A stretch of 64,000 bases of DNA from a virus. Positions 16,590 through 26,900 of the stretch are shown here, one piece after another (position 1 is the first letter of the stretch; every line of letters begins with the position of its first letter). The stretch spans positions 24,032 to 88,031 of IMG/VR virus record IMGVR_UViG_3300009509_000008. One strand, given 5' to 3'. The notes below the pieces were generated by a model. The model was not told the DNA's origin. It searched no databases and saw only the letters and a program-made list of their open reading frames with translations. The position numbers and the translations under genes are program-made.

Positions 16590-17570
16590 GTGCCTGACCT
16601 TCCGTACTACGAGGAGGAGCTCCGGAAGCTCCTCGGTGGGGTGCGCTCGAGTGAGGACGTAGAGTCCAAGGGTACGGAACCGGCCAAGCCCTACGTCGAA
16701 CAGCACGACGTCTCACTCGAGCTAGACGGACGTCCAAACCGCACGCCGGATGAGGACGAGCCGGACCTGTCTACTACGGACGAGGACCTCGAGGACGAGG
16801 AAACCCAAGAGGATGGGACGGAGTCTGGTGGAACACCAGTCCGAAAGCGGAATGTGTTCACACACCATGACTCCCATCCTCTCCTCTTGGATATGATCCT
16901 GCTCCGCAAGTACGGCCCCATCTGGCTTACGTGGGAGTCTGAAACGATCTGGGACATGATCGCAAAGGACTTCAAGCAGAACGTCAGCGCAAGCAACTCG
17001 AGCAAGATCCAGGCAGTCAAGACCTGCCATCTTGTAGAAACCCCATGGAAGGCGTGGGAAGCATTCAACCCAGTTTGTCAGTCCCTGAACAACAACATCC
17101 CCGATTTCAGATCGCTCCAGAAGCCAACGCCTGCTCAGGCGGTTCTGACAGTGCATCTCATGAACGTGATCAAGAAGGAGGAGTTCTCTCTCGAGGTCTC
17201 GAAGTACATCGCTGCGTGCTTCCTCGACGAGTCGATCTACTTCCTCCCACCACCAGTCGACTTCGCACAGAAGGAGGCGATGAGACTGCGATATCGTTGC
17301 CGAAAGTGCAATCGGATAGACGTCGACGAAGACAATGCGCTGTGTGACAGCTGCGGAGCTCCGCAGAGCCAGCTGGTGAAAGAACCAACTTGGGATCCTG
17401 AACCGGTCAAGAAGCGCTATAATGAGATCATAAAGCAGGGCGTGGATCATGATATCCTTCAGGAGACCGTGGTCGATGTCCAGGTAGCGCATCTTTTGGT
17501 GGCCAGGAACTATGTTGAGTTCCGAGACGGACAGCTCAAAGAGCAGGCAAAGGCGGTGGACCGTGGATGA
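16590..17570 (+). CDS. Virion-block protein with zinc ribbon (326 aa)
   Basis: GTG start at 16590 directly after TAGGAGTCCTA. The N-terminal 90 residues are acidic and disordered (LSTTDEDLEDEETQED). A helical domain with LLRKYGPIWLTWESETIWDMI follows, then RYRCRKCNRIDVDED and LCDSCG, a C-x2-C...C-x2-C zinc ribbon, then a helical end. Immediately upstream of a glycine-zipper protein and the portal. Position would suit a small terminase or head-assembly adaptor, but no motif supports either, so I leave it unnamed. Confidence 0.6.
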   Translation: MPDLPYYEEELRKLLGGVRSSEDVESKGTEPAKPYVEQHDVSLELDGRPNRTPDEDEPDLSTTDEDLEDEETQEDGTESGGTPVRKRNVFTHHDSHPLLLDMILLRKYGPIWLTWESETIWDMIAKDFKQNVSASNSSKIQAVKTCHLVETPWKAWEAFNPVCQSLNNNIPDFRSLQKPTPAQAVLTVHLMNVIKKEEFSLEVSKYIAACFLDESIYFLPPPVDFAQKEAMRLRYRCRKCNRIDVDEDNALCDSCGAPQSQLVKEPTWDPEPVKKRYNEIIKQGVDHDILQETVVDVQVAHLLVARNYVEFRDGQLKEQAKAVDRG

Positions 17571-18549
17571 GCACTCACTTGATTACGCCTTCGTAGATTC
17601 CCAAGTAGGAGAGTTCGAGAAGCTGGCTCTCCTGAACCCGATGAAGTGGAGCCAGGCCGGGAAGGGCCGTGCTATTGGCGCCCTCGCTACTGGATTGCTT
17701 GGTGCAGGAGCCGGCGCCGCAACAGCTCCTGAGGGAGAGCGAAGTCGTGGAGCTCTTCGTGGGGCGTTGGCTGGCGCCGCTCTCGGTACGGGAGCTGGTC
17801 AGCTTGCTACTGGTCAGGGACGACGGCAGGTTGGACGCTTCCTTCAACGCCAGGCTCACGGGCTGACGGGGTACATGCCTGGGGCTTATCAGAAAGAGAA
17901 AGGAATCCTGAGCGCATTTGGAAAAGGACTTGATCCGAACAAGCGACTCGATATCCTACGTAAGATGCGCTTCTCTGAGGTTCCAGAAGCAAAGAAAGTT
18001 GACGTCATCCGGTCGGCAGCCGAGGCCCTCGAGAAGGGGGACGTCCTCCAATCTGGTTTGGGCCAGGCTGCTTTGACTAAGCAAAAGGGCGGACTCATAA
18101 GTGGTCTGCTGCCTGAGAGTGTCCAGAAGCAGCTCGCTGGTCTCAGTGCTCGCCGAGACATAGCGAAGCTCGAGCAGGCCGAGAAAGGCCTCACGGCCGC
18201 CCCACAGTTTCTCCGACAGATGGTTCTTGATCCAAGGCGCACGGCAACAACTGGAGTACTCGCCGCAGGAGGCCTAGGCACTGGGTTGACTGTTGGCATG
18301 GCTGCGCCTCAGATGTATCAGGCGGCGAAGAACAAAGACCCCGAGGAGCTTGGTGCTAGCTTGGCAGAGACCGGACTGTACGCCATGTCTGGTGGGCTTC
18401 CCATGCTGGGATCCATGGCCCTCGGATCAGCAGCCCGCCGTATGGGCGGAGCTCCAGGATCGTTCTACAAGAAGATGCTTGCGAAGCGAGGAAAGCCCTC
18501 AGCAGAGCATGAGTATGAGCGTGTTGGTGCTGGAAGGTTGGTGGGCTGA
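17563..18549 (+). CDS. Glycine-zipper virion protein (328 aa)
   Basis: I choose the GTG at 17563, eight bases before the previous gene ends; the in-frame stretch upstream is inside that gene. The start reads VDEHSLDYAFVDSQVGEFEKLALL, carrying an FEKLA tag. Two hydrophobic Gly/Ala segments follow: AIGALATGLLGAGAGAA and ALRGALAGAALGTGAG. A third lies near the C-terminus (TGVLAAGGLGTGLTVGMAA). These glycine-zipper segments would insert into or span a membrane. One base overlap links it to the portal gene. I infer an internal or ejected virion protein; alternatives include a head-assembly membrane anchor. Confidence 0.6.
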   Translation: MDEHSLDYAFVDSQVGEFEKLALLNPMKWSQAGKGRAIGALATGLLGAGAGAATAPEGERSRGALRGALAGAALGTGAGQLATGQGRRQVGRFLQRQAHGLTGYMPGAYQKEKGILSAFGKGLDPNKRLDILRKMRFSEVPEAKKVDVIRSAAEALEKGDVLQSGLGQAALTKQKGGLISGLLPESVQKQLAGLSARRDIAKLEQAEKGLTAAPQFLRQMVLDPRRTATTGVLAAGGLGTGLTVGMAAPQMYQAAKNKDPEELGASLAETGLYAMSGGLPMLGSMALGSAARRMGGAPGSFYKKMLAKRGKPSAEHEYERVGAGRLVG

Positions 18550-20492
18550 TGTTTGACTACCACCGCATACCGGCCCGACGAGCTGATACTGGCGGGCGTG
18601 TCGTCAACGGAATGGCTCTTCAGGGTGTTCACTACCCGTCCCCATTCTTTGACGTAGCGCACACGTATCTTCCTGCGACGATCAAGCAGATGTTCAGGTG
18701 GTGCAGATACTACTACCTCACGAATCCACTGATCGCTGCGACAGTCAACAAGATGGCCGAGTACCCAATCACGGACATCATTGTTGACGAGGACAACCAA
18801 GGGCTGAAGGAGAAGTGGGAGCGCTTCTTCGAGGACACCGTCCAGCTCAGGCCATTCCTCATCGAAGCTGGCCTGTTCTTCATGTGCTACGGAAACGCAA
18901 TGATCTCAATCAGCCACCCATTCATCAAGTGGCTGATTTGTCCGCACTGCCGCAAGAAGGTGCAAGCAACCAAAGCCAAGTTCCAGTTCCGGGAGACTCG
19001 ATTCTACCTACACTGTCCTCACTGCGGGGAGACCGGGGACGCAACGGCGTATGATCAGTACCTTCGCAGCCCAGACAAGATGCGGCTCATCCTCTGGAAT
19101 CCGGAGGACATCGAGCTCACCTACAACGACCTGACAGGAGAGACGAGGTACTACTACAGCGTTCCTCCGAAGCTCAAGAACCAGATCACCATGGGGAAGC
19201 GGGACATCGTCTGCAATATCCCACAGATCTTCATCGACTCTGTGAAGATGGAGAAGGCAGTCGTCATATCCCCAGACAATATCTTCCACTTCAAGCGCCC
19301 TTCCATCCTCACCGGACATCGGGATCGTGGATGGGGCGTCCCGATGATTCTGTCGGTGTTGAAGGATGTCTTCTACCTGCAGCTGATGAAGAAGGCGCAG
19401 GAGGCCATACTGCTCGAGCGCATCATCCCGCTCACGGTGATGTTCCCACAGCCTGGATCTGGTACGTCGGACCCATTCACTACTGTCAACCTACAGCAGT
19501 GGAAGGATCAGGTGGCCAGAGAGATCCAGAGGTGGCGTATCGACCGGAATTACATACCGATCATGCCGCTGCCCATTGGACACCAGGTCATCGGGGGAGA
19601 TGGCCGGGCCCTACTCATGAGCCAGGAGATCAAGATCTGGAGCGATCAGATCGTTGCTGGGATGGGCGTTCCGAACGAGTTCGTCTACGGTGGCCTACAG
19701 TGGAGCGGATCGAACGTGTCGATGCGCATGCTCGAGAACCAGTTCCTCGGGTACATTGCAGACCTCAGTCGGTTTGTTCGCACGTTCCTGGTGCCCAAAG
19801 TCAGCGCATGGCTTGGGTGGTCAAAGATCACGGCAAGGTTCAAGCCGTTCAAGATGGCTGATGACCTTCAGCGAAAGGCGCTGTACCTCCAGCTCAACCA
19901 GGGCGGGAAGATCAGCGACACGACTCTACTGCAGGACAGCGACTTCAATCCTGACGATGAGAATGAGCTCATGGCCAGCGAGACGGAGCAGCGGCTGCAG
20001 GCTGTCAAGAAGCAGCAGCTCGCTGAGGCCGAGATCCAAGGTGAGATGATGTTGCTGCAGGCCAAGTATCAAGCCAAGGCTCAAGTTGCGCAGCAGCAGG
20101 AGATGATGCAGGCCCAGCAGGGAGCGTCGGAGGCTGCTCCTGGAGAACCTGCCGAGATGGTTGGGTCTGAGCCAGTTCCAGGTGGAGCAGCTCCTCCTGG
20201 TCAACAGGGGGCTGGGCCGCCACCTGGGCCGCCATCAGGCATGCCGGGGGGACAACCACCGCCGGGCGTTCCTCCGCAGGAGATCGTCATGCAGCTGGCT
20301 CAGCGGCTGATGGCCATGGATCCTGAGGCGCAGCGCATGGCTATCCAGTCGTTGGCTCAACGAAGTCCCGAGCTTGCACGTGCGGTCATCCAGGTACTCC
20401 GCCAGACCATGGGTGCTGGAGGAGGCTCTGCTGGACTTCCCCTCCCGGAGCAGAGACCTCCCCGGCGTGGCCCAGAATCGGCGATCATATAG
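18549..20492 (+). CDS. Portal protein
   Basis: 647 residues, start overlapping the preceding stop by one base. Portal-like features: an N-terminal segment with YYYLTNPLIAATVNKMAEYPI, a wing rich in beta strands, and the stem/clip region with WSDQIVAGMGVPNEFVYGG, SGSNVSMRMLENQFLGY, then a long helical C-terminus. The GVP-x-E-x-x-x-GG and N-V-S-x-x-x-x-E segments are typical of phage portals. A zinc knuckle (ICPHCRKKV ... CPHCGETG) is inserted in the wing, about residues 128-157. The C-terminal 150 residues are Gln-rich coiled coil and Pro/Gly-rich linker. It forms the dodecameric DNA gate of the head. Confidence 0.85.
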   Translation: MFDYHRIPARRADTGGRVVNGMALQGVHYPSPFFDVAHTYLPATIKQMFRWCRYYYLTNPLIAATVNKMAEYPITDIIVDEDNQGLKEKWERFFEDTVQLRPFLIEAGLFFMCYGNAMISISHPFIKWLICPHCRKKVQATKAKFQFRETRFYLHCPHCGETGDATAYDQYLRSPDKMRLILWNPEDIELTYNDLTGETRYYYSVPPKLKNQITMGKRDIVCNIPQIFIDSVKMEKAVVISPDNIFHFKRPSILTGHRDRGWGVPMILSVLKDVFYLQLMKKAQEAILLERIIPLTVMFPQPGSGTSDPFTTVNLQQWKDQVAREIQRWRIDRNYIPIMPLPIGHQVIGGDGRALLMSQEIKIWSDQIVAGMGVPNEFVYGGLQWSGSNVSMRMLENQFLGYIADLSRFVRTFLVPKVSAWLGWSKITARFKPFKMADDLQRKALYLQLNQGGKISDTTLLQDSDFNPDDENELMASETEQRLQAVKKQQLAEAEIQGEMMLLQAKYQAKAQVAQQQEMMQAQQGASEAAPGEPAEMVGSEPVPGGAAPPGQQGAGPPPGPPSGMPGGQPPPGVPPQEIVMQLAQRLMAMDPEAQRMAIQSLAQRSPELARAVIQVLRQTMGAGGGSAGLPLPEQRPPRRGPESAII

Positions 20493-20505
20493 AGCTAAAA
20501 ACAGA

Positions 20506-20533
20506 TGCCGGCCGAGCACTAGCCAGACCGGCA
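20506..20533 (+). terminator. Weak hairpin after portal gene
   Basis: Inverted repeat TGCCGG/CCGGCA with a 16-base loop, starting 14 bases past the portal stop. No run of T follows on the plus strand. It lies between the convergent portal and small minus-strand genes, where a bidirectional stop would be useful. Support is modest. Confidence 0.3.
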
Positions 20534-20543
20534 CCTGCGGCTC

Positions 20544-20669
20544 TCAGGGTTCCTTCTCTTGGTCCCCCTCCCGCTCTGCCCTCCTCCGTTCAGCCTCCCG
20601 CATGATCAGATACTTTGATACCTGAGTTAGAAATACAGAGATGAACGAGAGGAGGAATAGCTCTACCAC
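20544..20669 (-). CDS. Mini single-pass membrane protein (41 aa)
   Basis: A GTG-started frame overlapping the stop of the next upstream minus-strand gene (GTGGTAG). The first 22 residues are hydrophobic (VELFLLSFISVFLTQV...YLIM); the rest is highly charged (REAERRRAEREGDQEKEP). This is the layout of a small membrane protein with a cytoplasmic charged tail, as seen in some holin-like, spanin-like or inhibitor peptides. The ribosome site is poor (GAGAGG only two bases away), so translation would depend on coupling. Existence is uncertain. Confidence 0.4.
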   Translation of the reverse strand: MVELFLLSFISVFLTQVSKYLIMREAERRRAEREGDQEKEP

Positions 20670-20842
20670 TTCCTCTCATCATCGTCATTCGATGACGACC
20701 CCAATGGGGCAGAGAGGTCTACCGCTCCTCCTCTACCTCCTCCTAGAACAAGATCGTTCTCCATGCTCGAAAAGAAATCGTTCGAGCTCCATCCACTCTC
20801 CTGCTCTGACTTGACAGTCTTGTCCTGATCCTCTCTCACCAT
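20663..20842 (-). CDS. Small acidic protein (59 aa)
   Basis: ATG at 20842 preceded by AAGGAAGGTGATTGGAA, a good ribosome site, in the 485-bp gap between portal and RNA polymerase. The protein (start MVREDQDKTVKSEQESG) is polar and acidic, with a Gly-rich middle. No family recognised. It is divergent from the RNA polymerase gene and shares its intergenic control region, which makes a regulatory connection possible. Confidence 0.45.
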   Translation of the reverse strand: MVREDQDKTVKSEQESGWSSNDFFSSMENDLVLGGGRGGAVDLSAPLGSSSNDDDERKW

Positions 20843-20903
20843 TTCCAATCACCTTCCTTGAGCCGTTGAGAGCTGGGATCTAAGCACTTGACCGTCTAAA
20901 TCA

Positions 20904-20913
20904 CTTATAGCGA
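20904..20913 (+). promoter_or_regulatory. CTTATAGCGA element upstream of RNA polymerase gene
   Basis: CACTTATAGCGAATTC lies 65 bp before the RNA polymerase start, in the gap between divergent genes. Ten bases (CACTTATAGC) are identical to the site at 34438-34447 and eight are shared with 14518. Downstream, TTGACC at 20919 and TACATT 18 bases later could serve as a host sigma-70-like promoter, so early (host) and phage-driven transcription may both start here. Promoter identity is inferred from position and repetition only. Confidence 0.45.
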
Positions 20914-20977
20914 ATTCATTGACCAACCTATCTGTAGGCTGCTACATTGAATTTCAGCAGACATATAGGAGAGATCG

Positions 20978-23900
20978 ATGGCAAGACTCGATCCCCGAGA
21001 GGGCTTTGACGTTCTCAAGGACAGGGTAACCGAGGCCATTTCGAGCAACTTCCCGCAAGAGGGAAGGTTCCATACGATAGAGCTCGAAGGCGTGCAGATC
21101 AAGGATGATCTGGACATAAATGATATCGAGAGCCAGAAGAAGGCTAAGCTTCGTGGAACTACCTTCGGCGTTCCGGTGACGGCCACCATGGTCTTGAAGG
21201 ACAAGGCCTCCGGAAAGGTGATCGAGAAGAAGACGCTGAAGGTTGCTACCCTTCCCAAGTACACCAGAAGACATTCGTTCATCGTCAAGGGCTCGGAATA
21301 CCAAGTCGACAGCCAATGGCGGCTGAAGCCTGGGATCTACACCAGGGTGGCTCAGAACGGTGAGCTTCAATCTCGATTCAACTTCCAAGGCAAGCAAGCT
21401 TTGGATATGACCTTTGATCCGAAGACCAAGGTGTTCAGGATGAAGCACGGAGGATCTAAGCCTCCGCTGTACCCAATCCTCAAGGCGGTCGGAGTAGATG
21501 ACGACACGATGCAGGCCGCTTGGGGTAAGGATATCCTGAACGCAAACAAGACAACCCCGAAGGGAAAGTCGCTCAACGTAGAGAAGCAGGCTGTGAACTT
21601 CGCTAAGCGCCTCGATCCACGAGCCGACATCAACTCGTTTGACGATGCGTCTGACGTTATTCGCAGCTACATGGAGGATGCCGAGCTCCGTGAAGACGTT
21701 ACCAAGCTGACTCTCGGCAAGGGCTTCAAGAAGATCACGCCGGAGGTGCTTACACGATCCTCCAAGAGGCTGCTCGGCGTAGCTCGTGGCGACGAGAAAC
21801 CGGATGTCCGTGACGCCTTGATGTTCAAGGACCTGCTCAGCGTCGAGGACTTTATAGCTGAGCGTATGGGCGAGGGTACTAAGACCATTCAGCGGAGAAT
21901 CGGAAACAATCTAGACCGGCGCAACACCCTCCGTGAGATCGTCGGTCCCGATGTTTTTGACAAACCCATAAGAGAGTTCTTCTCCAAGAGCTCGCTTGCC
22001 AACACCCCGCAGCAGACGAACCCGCTCGAGATGCTAAGTGGCCAGCAGAGAACGACCATAACAGGCGAGGGTGGGGTCAAGGATGCCCACAAGATCATGG
22101 AGGACGCCAAGCTGGTGGACCCATCACACTTTGGTATCCTCGACCCACTCCACACACCAGAGTCCGATAAGACTGGTGTGTCGCTCCACCTCAGCACCAG
22201 CGCTGTGAAGAAGGGCAAGACCGTAGCTCTACCGCTCGTCAACGTGAAGACTGGAAAGGTAGAGCTCCTCGATCCCAAGCAGATCAACGAGTCAGTCATT
22301 GCCATGCCGGACGAGGGTCGGTGGAAGGACAACAGGTGGGTTCCAGGAGGAAGGAAGGTCAAGGCTTCTGTTCCGGGAAACGAGATCAGAGAGGTCAATT
22401 CCAAGGACGTCAAGTACGTCATGGGCAACACCGGCCAGATGTTCTCGATTGCTACGAACATGGTTCCGTTTCTGAACTCCGACTCGCCGAACCGCTCCAC
22501 GATGGCAGGTAGGCACATGGAGCAGGCGATACCGCTCAAGAATCCAGAGGCCCCGCTGGTCCAGTCGGATCGAGGAGATGGAAGATCGTACGACGAGTTC
22601 GTCGGCCGCTACGCTTCGCATGAGGCCCCTGTTGCTGGGAAGGTGACTAAGGTCGAACCTGGCGCCATCCATATCAAGGGGGCAGATGGGAAGAGCCAGA
22701 AGGTTCAGATCTACGACAACTATCCGCTGAACGACAAGAAGGGCGTCCTACACAGCACCCCAAAGGTCAAGGTGGGGGACCAGGTAAAGTCTGGCCAGCT
22801 CATCGCTGACAGTAACTACACCAAGGACGGAGTCTACGCACCTGGCACCAACATGCGTGTTGGATACACTCCGTGGAAAGGCTACAACTTCGAGGACGGT
22901 GTTGTGATCTCGGAGACCGCCGCTCAGAAACTAACCTCCGAGCACCTGTACAAAAAGAGCCTCTCTACCAAAGAGGCTCAGGCTGTAGGTCTGAAGAAGT
23001 TCATGGCCAACAAGTCCACGTCTCTCACCAAGGAGCAGATGGAAAAGCTCGGAGACGACGGGATCATCAAGCCAGGCATGAAGGTTCACAAGGGGGACAC
23101 GCTGATAGCGGCACTGGCAGAGAGGGCACCAACAACTGAAGCGCAGATGTTGAAGAACCTCCATCGAAGCCTGGCCAACCCCTACGACAACAGATCGATC
23201 ACCTGGGACGAGGATCACGAAGGTGAGGTGGTCTCGATCAGCAAGAAGGGGAAGAACATACAAGTCCACGTTCGCACAGCCGAGTCCATGCAGGTTGGCG
23301 ACAAGCTCGTAGGTCGTCACGGAAACAAGGGAATCGTCACACGCATTCTCCCAGATCATGAGATGCCGCAGACGGAGGACGGCAAGTCCCTCGAGGTGGT
23401 CATGAATCCAATCGGCATCGCTGGTCGGATGAATGTTGGCCAGGTCCTCGAGACCGCAGCTGGTAAGCTGGCTGAGAAGGAGGGCAAGCCCTATAAGGTT
23501 CAGAACTTTGGCGAAGGCGATAACCGAACCAAGGTGGAGAAGGATCTGAAGAAAGCAAAGATCGCCGACAAAGAGACAATCATCGATCCGGTGAACAACA
23601 AGAAAATCCCCGGCGTTCTGGTGGGCAACCAGTACATTCTCAAGCTCCAGCACCAGGTCGACAAGAAGATGATGGCTCGATCAAGGGACGGGTACGACAG
23701 AAACCTCGTGCCCAAGGGTGGAGGACATCACGGAGCTCAGGCGCTCGGTTCCCTTGGAATCTATGCCATGCTGGCTCACGGAGCTAAGGCCAACGTCCGT
23801 GAGATGCAGACGATGAAGAGTGACAAAGCTCAGAACGACGAGGTCTGGGCTGCACTCCAAGCCGGGGAGCCGATCCCTCCCCCACAAACGACCTTCGCCT

Positions 23901-26900
23901 ACAAGAAGTTCGAGTCCTACCTAAAGGGTATGGGGATCAACGTAGAGAAGACAGGCAACTCCCTGAACCTCATGCCTATGACCGACAAGCAGGTTGTCGA
24001 AATGTCGAACGGAGAGCTCAAGGATGCTGGTCGAGCGATCCGTGGGTACAAGATCGGCTCCCAGCGCAAGGGGAACATAGAGCCGGAGAAGAGTGGGCTC
24101 TTTGATCCTAGGGTCACCGGCGGCCTCGACGGGATGAAGTGGAGCCACATATCCCTGAAGGAACCGATACCGAACCCGGTCTTCGAGCGTGCTGTCAAGA
24201 GCGTGGCGGGGGTGAGGGGCCCTCAGTTCAACAGGATTATCAGCGGCGAAGACGGTGTGAAGGACGGAAATATCGTGCCCCGTGGTACCAAGGGTGCGAC
24301 GTTCGGTCCTCAGGCTATTGGATTGCTGCTCGACCAGGTGGATGTCAAGGGCGATCTCACCAAGCTGGAGCAAAAGATCGGCACGATGAAGGAGGGCCAG
24401 CCGCTAAATGAGGCTCGCCGAAAGATCAAGTACCTTCGTGCGCTGGACAAGCTGAACATGTCACCACGAGATGCGTACATGATGAAGAACGTGCCGGTGA
24501 TGCCACCGGCCATGAGGCCGCTGTCTACCATGCAGGACGGAAGTCTGCAGTTCGACGACCTCAACCAGCTGTACAAAGACGTAGCTCTCCTAGATCAGCA
24601 GCTGCGTGAGCAGCCGAGTTACTCTCCGGAGAGCATCAAGGCAGAGCCTCGTTCCGACCTATACGATAGGATGAAAGCGCTCACTGGTATGGGCGGCACA
24701 CTCAAGGACAGGTACAAGGGAATCGCCAACATCATATCAGGGGATAGTCCAAAGTACGGGTTCGCTCAAGACAAGCTGATCAAGAGAAAGCAGGACCTCA
24801 CGATGAGGTCTACCATCGTGCCTGAGCCGTCGCTAAGCCTCGACGACATTGCTATCCCACGCAAGGCAGCTACCGAGCTGTACAAGCCGTTCGTCGTTCG
24901 TGAGATGCGAGTAGCAACTGGTATGGGCCCGCTAACCGCCAAGCAGCTCCTTGAGAAAGATCCGGACCACCCAATGGTAAGGACGGCGCTCGATCGTGTC
25001 GTCGACGAACGTCCTCTCCTCGTGAAGCGTGATCCAGCACTGCACAAGTACAACATCCAGGCGTTTCGTCCGAAGCTCGTTGAGGGTAAAGCGATCAAGA
25101 TCCATCCGCTTGTTTGCTCTGGGTACAACGCCGACTTCGATGGCGACACAATGAGCGCCTACGTCCCAATGACCAATGAGGCGGTAGACGAAGCTCGCAA
25201 GATGTTTCCATCAAGGATACTGTTCAACCCGGCGACAGCCCGAGTGATGTACAGCCCGTCGCACGAAGCTCAGGTGGGCCTGTACATGAAGAGCGAAGTC
25301 GGCAAGAACTCGAGGCTCAGCTTCAACAACAACGAGGAGCTGAAGAAGGCCGTGACGGCTGGAAAGTTGGCGTCCAATGACATCGCTACGGTGGGTAAGG
25401 TCAAAACTACTCTGGATCGTATTGAGCTCGATTCTGCACTGCCGGAGAAGCTCCAAGGAGGCAAGCTCCTCACAGATCTGAAGTACCGGTTCACGAAGAG
25501 CGAACAAAACGATCTCTTCGGAGAGATGGCTAGGGCTGATAAGAACGGGTACGCCCAGAACATCGATCGCATGAAGGACATGGGGAACATGCGTGCGACC
25601 CACGGCGGATTCAGCTTCGGCCTCGAGGACTTCAAGGTCCACAAGAATATACGTGATCCACTCCTACGAACCGCAGACGCCAAGGCTGCCAAGCTGAATC
25701 TTGACAAGCCACAGGACATGGAGAAGTTCGTCGAGATTTACGAAGGCGCCATGAAGAAGATGCAGAGCAAGCTCAAGGATCAAGCCAAGGCTGGTGTGAA
25801 TCCGATCGACAAGCTCGAGGTCTCGGCTGGCATCAAGGGCAAGGGCTACGCCCAGCTGACTGGGGCGCCTGTGCTGTTCGTGGACGCCAAGGGAGAAGTC
25901 GTTCCGAGCCCAGTGAAGAAGTCCTACTCAGAGGGTCTGAGCGCAGCAGACTACTGGGCATCCGCAAGTGGAGGTCGGAAGGGAGTGGTGCAGAAGGTCC
26001 AGTCCGTCTCCGAGCCTGGGTATCTCACCAAGCTCATGATGAACAGCACTATGGACACGCTGATATCCAAGGAGGACTGTGGTACCGACAAGGGCATCAG
26101 CTTAGGTCTCGATGAGCCGGACATCGTTGGGCGCTTCACAACCTCGGCAGTGAAGGCGGGGCGCACTACTATCCCAGAGAACACAATGCTCACCCCAGAG
26201 GTTGTCAACAAGATGCGGAACGCCAAGGTGTCCAGGGTCTTGGTCCGCTCACCAATGAGATGCCACCACGCCAAGGGTGTGTGCAAGAAGTGTATGGGGC
26301 TGAACGAGAACGGGCAGCTCCACGATCTTGGGACGAATGTCGGGGTGCTGTCAGCACAGGCTATCGGTGAGAGAGGAACCCAGTTGGCGATGAAGGCCTT
26401 CCACAGCGGTGGCGTATTCGAGGGACGTACAGCTCAAGAGAAGTCCATCGCTGGTGGTGGGCTCGACAGAGCCATGACGATCCTGCACATGCCGAAGCAG
26501 GTGAAGGGATCGGCCAAGCTTGCCACAACGAACGGAAAGATAACGGCCATCAAGAAGGACCCAGCAGGTGGGTACAACGTTGTGATCGGTGATCAGACAC
26601 ACTACGTTCCTGCAGATCGTAATATCCTGACTAAGGTGAGGAAGGGCGCTACGGTAAAGAAGGGTGACCCCATCACGTCTGGTCCGATCAATCCGCATGA
26701 ACTGCTACCGCTCACCAACATGAACAAGGTGCAGGGCTACCTAGCATCAGAGCTACACAGCATTTATGCTCCGGAGGGCATCCGAAGAAGGAACTCGGAG
26801 GTCGTAGTTCGAGCCTTGTCAGATGTCACAAAGATCGAAAACCCTGGGGACAACGAGGATTTCATCGTTGGGGATTTCGCTCCCACATCAGTCATCAACG

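Noticed and set aside
15415-16737. 440-codon minus-strand frame
   Set aside because: It spans the ends of three plus-strand genes and their ribosome sites; Arg/Ser/Cys-rich shadow composition.
16590-17570. Small terminase
   Set aside because: Position before the portal is suggestive, but no HTH DNA-binding domain could be read and the large terminase is 17 kb away.
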